Source: Daedaleopsis sinensis | Lineage: Eukaryota; Basidiomycota; Agaricomycetes; Polyporales; Polyporaceae | Direction of reading: 5' to 3' | NCBI GenBank assembly: GCA_033807695.1 | Contig: CM066309.1 | Span: 1,674,001-1,738,000 of the forward strand | DNA: 64,000 nucleotides | In this document: positions 1-10,035 of the stretch, one piece after another | How the letters are laid out: each line of letters starts with the position of its first letter | Numbering within the stretch: the stretch's first letter is position 1 | Program-made: the position numbers and the translations under genes | Notes under the pieces: model-generated | What the model saw: the letters and a program-made list of their open reading frames with translations, nothing else | What the model was told of the DNA's origin: nothing | The model's database searches: none

Positions 1-929
1 CACCGGTCAGAAGGACCGCAGCGATCATCGACCCGACCGCGGAAGAAAGAGTCTTCAACCGAAGCTTCGGAGACAGCCAGAGTATCACAGTGTCACCAGC
101 CGAGCTACTCAGTATTTCTCCAGGACTCAGGAAGCGAGTGCATGAGGCCACAGCTCTCAGGCGAACGCAAGTCAGAGACGAGCAACTGCAGGAAGTGACC
201 AACCGGGAAGGCGAGCGGCCTCGGAACAAGGTACTAGTGACCGAAGTCGCTGAAGACGAAGACTTCCTGGAAGACAACCTCCAGACAGCAGGAAGTTCAT
301 CCTCAGGGACTGGAAGGCCGACGCTTGGATCCTTTGCATTTGTAGACCTGGACTATGAAGGCAGCGAGGACGAGGACGAGGAGCCAAAGTCGCACAATGC
401 ACCGTATGTAGCTCCGGGACAAGGCTATCCTGCGAGCAGTCGGCGGAAGTCAACCATCGTAGCCTCGGAATCGGAGAAGCTGAGGTCGCTGTTCACCTGG
501 GTAGCTCGAACGGACACGCCGACAGAGTGTACACTCGACGATGGGTCCCAGATCGTCGGTATAAACGACCAAATCGCTTATGCGTTGAAGATCCCCTACG
601 ATCCTACCAAGCGAAGGAGGATGATCAGCGCAAATGGGACGGTCGACATGACACTCGGTCTAGCAAAGAACGTGCCTGTAGAATTAGGTGGCGGGATCGT
701 GGTCTACCTCCAGATGCATGTTGTGAAGGCAGCGCCTTACCAGATCCTCCTAGGAAGGCCGTTCATGACGGTGATGCGTGCGAGGTCGAGCAACTCTATG
801 GATGGCCAATTGTCAATTACCGTCACTTGCCCTAACTCGAACCGCGAATTGACGCTACCGACCTACGCGCATGGAGACTCTCCGAGTTATGGACTCAGAG
901 TCGAGGGTTTTCGGGCTTCGAGGATCTGA
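1..929 (+). CDS. Ty3/gypsy gag-protease ORF, 5' end beyond window
   Basis: The reading frame is open from the left edge (codons begin at base 3) to a TGA at 927-929, so the N-terminal gag part lies outside the window. The visible part is acidic and disordered, followed by a retropepsin-like domain: LDDGSQI (about 534-554) fits the catalytic D-T/S-G region, and ILLGRPFM (about 741-767) fits the hydrophobic-GR motif near the end of such proteases. In a retrotransposon this enzyme processes the Gag-Pol precursor. The stop overlaps the start of pol (TGATG at 927-931), so the two are probably co-translated. DDGS instead of DTG/DSG is a change from the canonical site; I believe it also occurs in fungal gypsy proteases but could not check. 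The class is certain from the neighbouring pol; the gag boundary cannot be seen. Confidence 0.85.
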   Translation, partial: PVRRTAAIIDPTAEERVFNRSFGDSQSITVSPAELLSISPGLRKRVHEATALRRTQVRDEQLQEVTNREGERPRNKVLVTEVAEDEDFLEDNLQTAGSSSSGTGRPTLGSFAFVDLDYEGSEDEDEEPKSHNAPYVAPGQGYPASSRRKSTIVASESEKLRSLFTWVARTDTPTECTLDDGSQIVGINDQIAYALKIPYDPTKRRRMISANGTVDMTLGLAKNVPVELGGGIVVYLQMHVVKAAPYQILLGRPFMTVMRARSSNSMDGQLSITVTCPNSNRELTLPTYAHGDSPSYGLRVEGFRASRI

Positions 930-3900
930 TGAACAGTCAGGGAGAGGTCGCTCTCGTCCTCGACTATGACGCAAGAACGGGTCAAGTTTTCACGACGGCG
1001 TACAAGGACTTAGAAAACCTAGAAAATTCCACAATTCAGTCAGCATATCTATCGGCCTGTGACGACTCCGAGACAAAGCAGAAAATCAAAACCATGTTCT
1101 CGAAAGTACCGATCCAGGAATCGGAAGGGGATAGAATGCGGAGCCGACAACCACATCGCGAAGTCGACCGAGCCCTCTTCCGAGGACGAGCACTCCCAGT
1201 ATACGCTACGAAAACCAGAGGCAGAAGAGCAGTCAGAACCCGGTCTAGGTCCAGCGAAGCAGCAAGAGCGAGCGAGAAATCTGAGCCGAGCGAGCAAGAA
1301 CAAGAGGCGGAAGGCGAGCAACTTCCAGAAGACGACGAGCGGCAAGCAGCCACCGAGGACCCCGAGAGCGTACGCAGCTACGTGAAATCGAAGAAGAAGT
1401 ACAAGCCAGTGGATAAGAAAGTACGACCAGTGATTGGGGAGCTTCCAAAGCAATACAGAATTGTACGGGAGATAATCGGCGACCCTCTCGAAGGGATGAA
1501 GCCGCTTGACCTCAATCCAAAGCCTTTTGAACCAACTGGGCGGTACACAGCTGAACGACGCGAGAAGCTCCACAAAGTCAATGCTCACCTATCAGAAGAA
1601 GAGCTAGCTTTGCTAGACGACATGATGTGCAAACAGGAGCAGGGATTCGCTTGGGAAGACAGCGAGCGTGGCCACTTCAGGACGGACATGTTCCCACCAG
1701 TGAAGTTTGCGGTTGTGCCTCACACTCCGTGGATTGAAACGAATTTCCCCATTCCACCCGGAACCTACCGACAAATCTGTGAGATCATGAAGAAGAAAAT
1801 AGAATCAGGCGTATACGAACCCTCAAATGCGTCTTACCGATCCAGGTGGTTCTGTGTGCTGAAGAAGGACGGGAGTCTGAGGATCGTCCATAGTCTGGAG
1901 CCGCTCAACAGAGTCTCTATTCAACACAGCGGTGTACCACCGATACCCGACCACATGGCAGAACGCTTTGCAGGGCGTGCGTGCGGGACGACCTTGGATC
2001 TATACGTTGGATACGACGAGAGGATCCTGGACGAAGAGTCGCGCGACCTCACGACCTTCCAAACGCCTTTCGGAGCCATGCGACTGACGACGCTACCAAT
2101 GGGATGGACAAATTCAGTACCCATCTTCCACGACGACGTGACCTACATATTGCAGCCTGAAATTCCGGATACGACGATTCCCTACATCGACGACGTACCT
2201 GTCATTGGACCGGAGTCTTCCTACGAACGGGAAGATGGTTCTTTCGAGTGTATGAAGGGGAATCCAGGCATCAGGAGGTACATCTGGGAGCACATGCAAG
2301 ACGTCAACAGGATTGTACAGCGGATGAAACATGCGGGAGGTACCTTCTCGGGCAAGAAGTTCGTCTGCGCGGCGCGCGACTTCGTAGCGGTGGGACATCG
2401 ATGCACACCGGAAGGCCGTCTTCCAGAGAGAGGTTGCGTGGATGCGGTACTCAAATGGGGACCGTGTAAAAATGTTTCCGAAGTACGGTCGTTCCTGGGA
2501 ACGGTAGGCGTTGGGAGGATCTTCATCAAGAACTTCGGGAAGAAGGCCGCGCCATTAGTCAAGCTCACGCGGAAGGACGTACCGTTCGAATGGGGAGAGG
2601 AACAGGACAAGGCCATGGAGGATCTAAAGACAGCATTAGTGGAATCCCCGGCCTTGAAGTCGATCAACTACGAGTCGAAGGCCCCGGTAATTCTAGCGGT
2701 GGACACCTCTTATATCGCGGTCGGCTACCAGCTGTGTCAAGAGGATCCGGAAGACCCGCGGAAACGATACTACAACCGCTTTGGATCCATTACCTTGAAC
2801 GAAAGGGAAGCCAGATTCTCGCAACCGAAGCTCGAGCTATATGGTCTGTACCGAGCATTGAAGGCGCTCCGCTTCTGGCTGGTCGGGGTACGAAACCTAA
2901 TAGTAGAAATGGATGCGACATCTACGAAAGCCATGATCCAGAATCCGGATGTCGCGCCGAATGCAGTCATGAATAGGTGGATCATTAGCATCAATATGTT
3001 CCACTTCGAAATGCGGCACGTACCTGGAATCTCCCATGGACCGGACGGTCTCAGCCGACGACCTGCGCAGCCTGAAGACGAACCAGAAGAAGCAGACAAC
3101 GGAGAATTCGATGACTGGGTGGACAACATGTACGGCTTTACACACCTCATAAATCCACCTCCACACTTGGGAGACGCTCCTCTACAACACGAGGTTAAGC
3201 GGAAAACGAGCAACTTCAAGACGGAAGCGATGGGCTTCAGTGCGCTCATGCAGCAGACAAGCGGGACGGCGGGCAAGCTACCGGACATTCCAGAAATTGA
3301 CTACGCAATCGTACCGCGCACGGAGGTTGCCCAGAAGTTTGACCACAGAATAGCGAACGTCTACGAATTTCTGTGCACCAAGAGAAGACCGAAGCTGGTT
3401 CAGAAGGAGCTCGATGCGTTCGTCAAATACGCAGGACAATTCTTCGTGAAGGATGGCCGACTATGGAAGATAGCGAAGAATGGGAACCACAGGAGAGTAC
3501 TACCCCCAGAACTACGGGCGAAAGCGTTCGTGAGCATGCACGACTTCATAGGACACAGAGGCGTACAGGCGACAATCTCCTTCGTGGCCGAACGGTTCTG
3601 GTGGCCAGAAATGAAGGCGGATGTGGCCTGGTATGTGAGAAGCTGCCACCAATGTCAAATTCGACAAACTACGCGGATCTACATACCACCTTCAGTTTCC
3701 TATCCTGCGGCGCCGTTCGTACGAGTTCACGTCGACTCTATGGACATGCCTGGCTCGTACAAGCACTTCTTCCATGCGAGGTGTGCAACCACAAGTTATG
3801 CTGAAGGGCGGGCAAGTACAGTCCAAACAGCGAAGGCGGTCGGCGACTGGATCTATCAAGACCTGCTGTGCAGATGGGGAGCGCTGTCCGAGATCGTGTC

Positions 3901-4699
3901 AGACAACGGAAGTCCATGGGTTGCAGCGTTGGAGTACCTGGCAAAGCAATACCACGTCAAGCACATACGGATCTCAGGATACAACTCACGAGCGAACGGA
4001 ATCGTCGAGCGGCCTCATTTCCACGTCCGGGACGCGCTCTTCAAAGCATGCGAAGGTGATACGACGCAATGGGTGGCGCGGGTATATTCAGTACTCTGGG
4101 CGGACCGAATCACAGTACGCAGGAGACTAGGGTGCTCACCCTACTACGCGGTAACTGGGACGGATCCAATCCTGCCCATGGACATCACAGAAGCCACGTA
4201 CCTGCTGCCTATACCGACGAAGCTCGTGTCCACAACGGAGTTGATCACCAACAGGGCGATGGCATTGCAGAAAAGACCGGAGGACATAGCGCGGTTGCGG
4301 TCAACCGTCTACCGAACACGCGTCCAAGCTGCGGAGCTATTCGAGAAGGAACACAGCGCAACCATCCGAGACTTCAACTTCCAGCGAGGGAGGCTGGTTC
4401 TGATGCGGAACACGGCAATTGAGAAGTCGCTCAACAGGAAGATGAGACCACGGTACCTAGGCCCTCTAGTAGTGATATCGCGCAACAGAGGCGGCGCGTA
4501 CATCATTGCAGAACTCGATGGGACCGTCTTCGATCGACCCATAGCGGCCTTCAGAATCATCCCCTACCTAGCGCGTGAGGACCCAATCAACTTCAATATT
4601 GAGGAACTGGACGCACCACAGAGCCGACTGCAAGAATTAGAAAACACAACAGAAAACTACGAAGAGGAAGGATTAGCAGACGACGACGAACACGGCTGA
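929..4699 (+). CDS. pol: Ty3/gypsy Pol: reverse transcriptase, RNase H, integrase
   Basis: A single uninterrupted 1256-aa frame. Reverse transcriptase: LKKDGS near residue 310 and the active-site YIDD near 419. RNase H: LAVDTS near 589, followed by the LELYGL and VEMDAT segments. Integrase: an HHCC zinc-binding module (HDFIGH near 871, CHQC near 906), then the DDE triad as VDSMD (about 935), SDNGS (about 990) and VERP (about 1026). A GPY/F-like segment (RYLGPL, about 1177) follows; there is no chromodomain. The order RT-RH-IN is that of Ty3/gypsy. The absence of stops and the intact catalytic residues suggest a young, possibly active copy. The start is the ATG overlapping the stop of the upstream gag-pro ORF, which implies termination-reinitiation rather than a -1 frameshift. 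It would act in cytoplasmic virus-like particles and then in the nucleus. Confidence 0.96.
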   Translation: MNSQGEVALVLDYDARTGQVFTTAYKDLENLENSTIQSAYLSACDDSETKQKIKTMFSKVPIQESEGDRMRSRQPHREVDRALFRGRALPVYATKTRGRRAVRTRSRSSEAARASEKSEPSEQEQEAEGEQLPEDDERQAATEDPESVRSYVKSKKKYKPVDKKVRPVIGELPKQYRIVREIIGDPLEGMKPLDLNPKPFEPTGRYTAERREKLHKVNAHLSEEELALLDDMMCKQEQGFAWEDSERGHFRTDMFPPVKFAVVPHTPWIETNFPIPPGTYRQICEIMKKKIESGVYEPSNASYRSRWFCVLKKDGSLRIVHSLEPLNRVSIQHSGVPPIPDHMAERFAGRACGTTLDLYVGYDERILDEESRDLTTFQTPFGAMRLTTLPMGWTNSVPIFHDDVTYILQPEIPDTTIPYIDDVPVIGPESSYEREDGSFECMKGNPGIRRYIWEHMQDVNRIVQRMKHAGGTFSGKKFVCAARDFVAVGHRCTPEGRLPERGCVDAVLKWGPCKNVSEVRSFLGTVGVGRIFIKNFGKKAAPLVKLTRKDVPFEWGEEQDKAMEDLKTALVESPALKSINYESKAPVILAVDTSYIAVGYQLCQEDPEDPRKRYYNRFGSITLNEREARFSQPKLELYGLYRALKALRFWLVGVRNLIVEMDATSTKAMIQNPDVAPNAVMNRWIISINMFHFEMRHVPGISHGPDGLSRRPAQPEDEPEEADNGEFDDWVDNMYGFTHLINPPPHLGDAPLQHEVKRKTSNFKTEAMGFSALMQQTSGTAGKLPDIPEIDYAIVPRTEVAQKFDHRIANVYEFLCTKRRPKLVQKELDAFVKYAGQFFVKDGRLWKIAKNGNHRRVLPPELRAKAFVSMHDFIGHRGVQATISFVAERFWWPEMKADVAWYVRSCHQCQIRQTTRIYIPPSVSYPAAPFVRVHVDSMDMPGSYKHFFHARCATTSYAEGRASTVQTAKAVGDWIYQDLLCRWGALSEIVSDNGSPWVAALEYLAKQYHVKHIRISGYNSRANGIVERPHFHVRDALFKACEGDTTQWVARVYSVLWADRITVRRRLGCSPYYAVTGTDPILPMDITEATYLLPIPTKLVSTTELITNRAMALQKRPEDIARLRSTVYRTRVQAAELFEKEHSATIRDFNFQRGRLVLMRNTAIEKSLNRKMRPRYLGPLVVISRNRGGAYIIAELDGTVFDRPIAAFRIIPYLAREDPINFNIEELDAPQSRLQELENTTENYEEEGLADDDEHG

Positions 4700-4730
4700 C
4701 ACTCACGTTGACGAGGACGTCAAATGGAAA

Positions 4731-4744
4731 AAGTGGGGGGGAGG
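4731..4744 (+). promoter_or_regulatory. Polypurine tract of gypsy element
   Basis: AAGTGGGGGGGAGG lies 32 bases after the pol stop, where plus-strand DNA synthesis is primed in Ty3/gypsy elements. The identical 14-mer occurs at 36262-36275, directly before a second LTR, which supports the assignment and suggests the two elements are related. Confidence 0.75.
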
Positions 4745-5149
4745 AAGTCGCTTGACTACGGAAGTCAATTCCTCTACAGGCCGAAGAGCGCTTCAAGAGG
4801 CGCTTCGCGCGTCGGTCATCTCGGAGATCACACAAGAAGAAGAGCAGAAGGCGATGCGATACATTCGGGATACTAGATACAGTACAGATTAAGACGGACA
4901 ACAGAAGCTGAGCGCGACGGGATACGGGAAAGAAAACCAGAAGGAGACATTACAAAGCCCAGAGCGACAGGAGGGAGACGGAGAGACTAGTCCGCGGGAG
5001 ACAGAGACGAGCAGAGGAGATATATGCGAAAAACAGAAAACAAGACAGCGCGAGCCGCGCGACGACAGGACGAGACGACGACCAAGCAGGAGATGACAAG
5101 AAAAGCTAATAACAAGAAGTCCGTGGACGCGCGCGCGTCGAAGAAGTCC
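4745..5149. other. No gene seen; possible 3' LTR remnant
   Basis: This purine-rich stretch holds no convincing gene. It is where a 3' LTR would be expected, but neither a terminal TG...CA pair nor a target duplication can be identified. It ends at the stop codon of the minus-strand zinc-cluster gene. Confidence 0.4.
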
Positions 5150-7415
5150 CTACTCGGCATTGCGAAGAAGCTCGAGGAGATCCTCACGATAGCCATTGGA
5201 CGCCACCAAGTCCTTGAAGGACCGCACGTCGTCGCACCCTTCGATCTTCACGCCAAAATCGAGCTGGGTCTGTCGAGTCTCGCGGCGGGAAAGCTGCCGA
5301 ATGGACACCAAGTCCTCGACGATGCGCGCGCGTGCGAGGCTGACCTGCGAGCGAAGATGGGTGACCTTCGCGACGACCTCCGGCGAGAAGCTGACCGGCT
5401 CCGGCGACCTGCGCTTGGAAGATGAGGACTTGATCGAGATCTTGAGGGGCGTCGCCGGTTGGGAAGTCGACTTGGAGGGGCTCGGCTTCTCCTTCTTGAC
5501 GCTGCCAGAAGCGCGAGACGAACGAGGAGGCGGCGTAGAGTCGTCGGGTTCGGCCTTGCTGTTGCCATAGTCCTCGAGCAGGCGGCCCTTCTCGTCGAGC
5601 GAAGGATAACGCGTAGGACCCTCCGGGTACGGGTAGACGGGGGTGTCCTTCCGGATGGTCTTCGGACGAAGACGCTCCTGGAGCGCGGCCTTGTCGACGG
5701 AGAGGAATTTGTGCGAGTTCCTCTCGAACTGGCGGACGAAGTCGACGGCGAGAAGACGGTCGGCGGGCGGCAGCTGCGAAGGTTCCCGGAAGGAAAACCC
5801 AACGCCGTTGTACATCGCGCCGATGCGGGCGTGCACTAGAAAGAATACAAGAAGTCAGCAAGAAGACCAAGAGAAGAAGGGGGAAGGTACTGACCTTTGA
5901 CCGTCCCCTGGACACTCAGGTGGTCGTACGCGCAAGAGAAGCTTTTCCCCTTCTTCTTGCAGAAGTTGCAGCGGAACGCGGAAGGGTCCGGACGTCTGCA
6001 GGTGACCCCGGCGCGACGGCACTCGTCGCAGTCGCCCTCGATCTGCACGGCGCTGGACAACTCCACGGAACCTTGGCGAGTGGAAGGAGGCTTTTTGTCG
6101 CGCTTCTTGACCCTAGGCGACAACTCGACGACGGGAGGCGGACGTTTGCGGGGCGAGGTGCGGGACTTCTTCTTAGGAGGCTCCTCCTCCTCGAGTTGGT
6201 CGACTTCTTCTTCGCCTTCATCGTCCACCTCGCCCTCAGCATCGCGGTCGGAATCGTCCGCGGGAGGAGAAACCGCCTTACGCTTTCCCTTGTCGACGGG
6301 CTTCTTGGGCGGCTCGCTCTCATCGGTGCTGAAGAAGAGGGGCGTCTTCTTCCTCTTCAGCGGCAGCTGAGACAGCGGAGGAGGAGGAGGTTGGTCAGGC
6401 GAGAGGGGGGAGCGTGTGCGGAAACGACGAGGAGAGTCGCGCTGGGCAGCGTCGGCCAGAGGCTCGTCGTCAGAAGCTTCCTCTTCGGGAACGTACTCGA
6501 CACCAGTGACCATCGCAGCCAGGAAGGCGTCGCCAGGAAGGGCATCGGGGTCAGACGAAGGCGCGGTTGACGAGGAAGTGGGGCGTGTGACGAGAATCCT
6601 CGTGAGACGCTTCTTGTCGAGGACCGGGACGTAACGCATGCCGGACAGCAAAGGCAAGAACTGGTCGACGCGAGTGTCGATGGTTTCACGAGAGGCGCGC
6701 ATGTCGGGCGGGTAATCGGCGACCTCCATCCAGCGCGGCTGGATGATCTCGTGGTACCAATTCACTGCAAGGAAGAAGCGGTCTTAGTCAAGCAAGAGTG
6801 AGGGCGAAGAACGTGAGTACTTACGCTCGAAGAAGCCCAGCCGAAGGCGGTGAGCCTGGAAGGCGATGTCGATCTCCAGCGGGGACTCCGTGACGGTGCT
6901 CGAAACCGCGAACAACCGCAACCGGCGAGAAGCCAGCGCGTACGAGCGAAAGAACTCCGAGACCAGGGAGGGCGGCGCGTAAAACTCGAACGTCGGGAGC
7001 GCGGCGAGGAGCAGGGGATCCAGGTACCAATTCCACTCCGGGACGAGACGGTGCTGCGAAAAAAGGAATGTGTCAGCGAGACAAGACTTGGAAGGCCGGG
7101 ACGGCGTACCAGAGCCATGACGATACGATCAAACATGGCCTTGAACGTGCCATATGAGAACGTAGCGAGCTGGTCGTCGGTGTACTCTTCCAAGATCGCC
7201 CGGAAGTCGCTGATCGTCAGCGGAGCGGCGTCCTGATCGCGAAGCTCGTCAGGCGTAGTAGGAACGGGCTCCTCACAGCCAAGTCGATCGGATTCACGCG
7301 TGAATTGCAACGGGAGCCACTTGAACAGCTCCTTGGGGATCGGTCGCCGAGGAGCATCGGAAGACGAGCGAGTGGCGGCGACGTTGGAAGACGAGCGACG
7401 GTTGGAAGCGGACAT
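5150..7415 (-). CDS. Zn2Cys6-like cluster protein, 696 aa, 4 exons
   Basis: Exons 7415-7110, 7053-6825, 6764-5895 and 5835-5150 join in frame (2091 nt) with GT-AG introns of 56-60 nt. The start CACCATGTCC has a strong context. Residues about 1-240 form a folded region of unknown type; a long acidic/basic, proline-rich linker (about 280-420) follows. Residues 424-456 read C-x2-C-x6-C-x9-C-x2-C-x8-C, which fits the spacing of fungal Zn(II)2Cys6 clusters (begins CDECRRAG). The C-terminal part is rich in Ser/Lys and ends in a predicted helical segment. The cluster lies in mid-protein rather than near the N-terminus, unlike classical GAL4-type factors, so a DNA-binding regulator is only one option; a transposon-associated nucleic-acid-binding protein is another. 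It is the third gene of a compact minus-strand set behind the gypsy element. Confidence 0.75.
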
Positions 7416-7588
7416 GGTGGGCGATGGATGAGAAGACGAGAGGAGAATGCACGAAGGCGGACAACCAGAAGGCCAAAACGTTTATTAAGGGCGACAGTCA
7501 GAAGAACGTGAAGGGAACCGTGAAGTACAACGTCCAAATGCGGTAATCTAAGCGCTCTCCGCGCGACGGCGATCGAGGGCGGCCCCAA

Positions 7589-8243
7589 TCAGTCGCACAT
7601 CAAAGGAATAGAACCGAAGACTTCATCCTCGTCTGACAGAGAGGACGGCGACCTTTCCAGCTTCTTGATGGCCGCGTGGAGGGCGGACTGCTCAATACGC
7701 ACCCCGCGCAGTTCAGCGGCGACCAATTCCAGACGCGCGAGTACTTCCGAAAAATGAACGCGGTACCGGTCGTCGCGCGCCAGGTCGCGCATGACCTCCA
7801 AGAGTTGAAGTTCGTGTTGCAGAGTGGCATGCACTGAGTCCAGGAAGTGGAGGCGGTACGGCAGGCGGTGCGTCTGGACCAGGTCGACAAGGAACGCCTC
7901 AAGGCCGTTGGAGTAGAAACACTGGTCGATGGCGATGGACACGCGGGCAAGTAGGTCGGAAACGCCGACGAGAAGGCCGTCATGAAGCATGCTCCAACCA
8001 TACTGGGAAGGTGTCAATCAAGCGCGAGAAGCATCAGGCCGAGAAGCTCACCAAAAGTTGTCCTAAACGGGAAAGCACGTGTTCATACACAACGCGGGGA
8101 CAGCCGTGGTCGACGGATACCGTCTCGAAGAACTCGATTTGCTCAACAATGTGCGCACGAAGCGGGGAGAGGAGTTCAAGGGCCAACTCGCGGTGCGAGC
8201 TGACTTGGAGGGCGAGCGTACGCGGGAGGACGGTCGACGACAT
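7589..8243 (-). CDS. Small helical protein of unknown function, 201 aa
   Basis: Exons 8243-8052 and 8002-7589 join in frame across a 49-nt GTGAGC...CCCAG intron. The start is the first ATG downstream of a TATA box at 8286-8291; codons further upstream in the frame lack an ATG. The protein appears almost wholly alpha-helical, with Leu-rich stretches and no recognised motif. Its start codon is only 62 nt from the stop of the preceding gene, and its stop is 173 nt from the next start, so the three genes form a very dense same-strand set. An AATAAA signal (minus strand) at 7481-7486, about 100 nt past the stop, may serve for polyadenylation. Confidence 0.65.
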
Positions 8244-8285
8244 GAAAAATGGAAGTTGATGAACTTCGAAGGCAGTTACAGCGGC

Positions 8286-8291
8286 TTTATA
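8286..8291 (-). promoter_or_regulatory. TATA box of the 201-aa gene
   Basis: TATAAA on the minus strand, 43 nt before the ATG at 8243 and immediately after the stop codon of the preceding gene. It suggests the second gene has its own promoter despite the 62-nt spacing. Confidence 0.45.
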
Positions 8292-8305
8292 CGACACGCG
8301 GCTAC

Positions 8306-8876
8306 TCAAAAGTGGATGTCCTCTCGGAGGCTGGCAAACTCCTGATCTATCTCCTCCATTTCCTTTTCGACCTTCCGGATCCGGGCATCAACCAGAATAG
8401 ACTCCGTGATCAAGGATCCTCCGGCGCGATTGAGGACGCGGCGCGCGCAGAGTTGCTTCCGGAGCCGCTGCTGACAGGCAATGCGACGAGCATCGAGGTC
8501 GGCCCGACGAGCGCACCGACGGGACCGGGCGACAAGCTCTTGGAAAAGGAAGAGCTGACGGTCAGCCAAGGCAGGCCAGCCCTCGGTGATCGTATTCTCG
8601 GTCCGTTTCACGAAGTCCGCGGCAACCTCGCCATCGTCCCCCAAGGTGATCAAAGTGTCCTGCCATGAAGACAGTCAGCCACGAAGACGAGGGCCTACAC
8701 GCGGAAGGAGGACGACGTACCACCAGTTCAGCGATATGGTCGTAAGAATCGTAGATGATTCCAACGTCCTCTTCAGTACGAGCGGCAGCAAGAGCCTCGA
8801 ACTCAGAGATCGCGACTTCAAGCTGACGGACAGTCTCCGTGAGGATGGGGACGTTGAGGAAGATGAAGGCAGACAT
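8306..8876 (-). CDS. Small coiled-coil-like protein of unknown function, 170 aa
   Basis: Exons 8876-8721 and 8659-8306 join in frame across a 61-nt GTACGT...GGCAG intron. Residues about 115-165 are rich in charged and hydrophobic residues with a heptad-like pattern (ending EEIDQEFASLREDIHF), suggesting a coiled coil. No family was recognised. A clear TATATAAA lies 36 nt upstream of the ATG. It is first in the minus-strand set of three. Size and helical character resemble the next gene, so they may be partners or diverged duplicates, but I see no obvious sequence identity. Confidence 0.65.
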
Positions 8877-8911
8877 TGCGAAGGATGAAAACCGAGGATG
8901 GAACGAGGGAG

Positions 8912-8919
8912 TTTATATA
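8912..8919 (-). promoter_or_regulatory. TATA box of the minus-strand cassette
   Basis: TATATAAA on the minus strand, 36 nt before the ATG at 8876, with a short pyrimidine-rich leader between. This spacing implies a very short 5' leader. Confidence 0.6.
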
Positions 8920-8929
8920 CGCGCAAACC

Positions 8930-10035
8930 GAGGACGGTTCGAATTACGATTGATGAGTGTTAACGAAGAGATCGTCCTTTATGGACGACGCTTTCTGCCA
9001 GATTTGCAACGCAAACTTGACCCCGTGGGAACTATTTTCAAGCCCCGAAAGTAAGGAGTAAGTGATTACATAAGCACTGGTAAGGAGCGGATAAGTAGCA
9101 GCACTAATGTCAGAACCCTAGGCTAGGGTTGGCGTGGCTCGCGCGGGAAAAATCTAAGCGCCTGCACCGCCACCAGCCAGCCTACCTTTGCCACATCTTC
9201 CGCGTCTGCTCTTTCTCCACAACCACCATCGCTCTTCTCCTCCTCACCTCTGGATCTCTTGTCGACGCTGTCCATCTCGTTCCACGAGGTTGGTAGAGCT
9301 TTATCCGACCGTACTCCGCGATCTCAACACTGTGACGGCCTGCTACATCGACCCTGTTTGCTGCCTCCAACCGCCTTACTCGCTAATCGATCTTGCAATT
9401 ATACTCGAGACCCTCCCACCGACTTGCTGCCGCCACTTCCTTGGTACCGTGCATGACCACAACCGCTGGAGAGGTAAGTGAAGGACAAATCGTCCGAGGA
9501 GGTAAGTCCACAGGTAAGTGTTCTAATCTCTTCATGTCTGTACCGTAGCGTATTGATACAATCAAACCTTTGTGACTCTACGCTATCCTATTGTCCTTGA
9601 CGTGTGATTTCAAGCACATTGAGCGTTGAATTAGTATAAGGTAAGGTCACTAGCTCAACGACATGAGCTTGTGGCACTTCTAAAACATTTGTATCGGCTC
9701 CTACACGTACAGGAACGCAGCACGGCGACCCAGGTAATGTCTTTCAAGTTCGATAAGGTTATAAGAGCTGTACTACGTCTGGTGATCACAGTCTAGCTGC
9801 TCATGAGAGTGGCATGGTGGACACAGACATCGCAAGGATGTTCTGTGCTATGTAGCAGGCCAGTTCGAGGAGGCAGTGTACCGGGACTGTGCTGCTGATG
9901 GAAAGATAGCGCCTATAGCCAAGCCGATCGTTACTATATTAGGCTGCTGACTATCACGTCCTCTTGACAAATAGCACAGACGGAAATTGTTATCGCTCTC
10001 TTTCTCTGTCTCGCCGTATCTCCCTCTCTCTGAAA
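8930..10035. other. Intergenic, no gene seen
   Basis: No convincing coding exon on either strand. The end (about 9985-10035) is a CT-rich leader of the next gene. Several GTAAGT-like motifs around 9475-9520 could be splice donors of an untranslated exon, but no open frame supports a gene. Confidence 0.5.

Larger units (their letters stand above)
1..4760 (+). mobile_element. Ty3/gypsy LTR retrotransposon, left end outside window
   Basis: The element comprises the gag-pro ORF, the pol ORF and a downstream polypurine tract at 4731-4744. The 5' LTR and primer-binding site lie left of the window. A 3' LTR should begin at about 4745, but the sequence there (AAGTCGCTTGAC) lacks a TG start and no matching copy can be compared, so the right boundary is unresolved. 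A short inverted repeat, TTGACT/AGTCAA, lies at about 4753-4769. The three minus-strand genes that follow may lie outside the element or be antisense passengers. Confidence 0.75.

Noticed and set aside
1036..4560. Minus-strand and other-frame ORFs across gypsy pol
   Set aside because: They are shadows of the strongly coding plus-strand frame; none shows a motif or splice pattern.
5184..6570. Plus-strand frames opposite the zinc-cluster gene (for example 5920-6570)
   Set aside because: The minus-strand exons give a continuous spliced protein with a metal-binding motif; the plus-strand frames are GC-rich antisense artefacts.
8925..8960. GGTTCGAAT as a possible tRNA T-loop
   Set aside because: No acceptor, D or anticodon stem can be formed around it.
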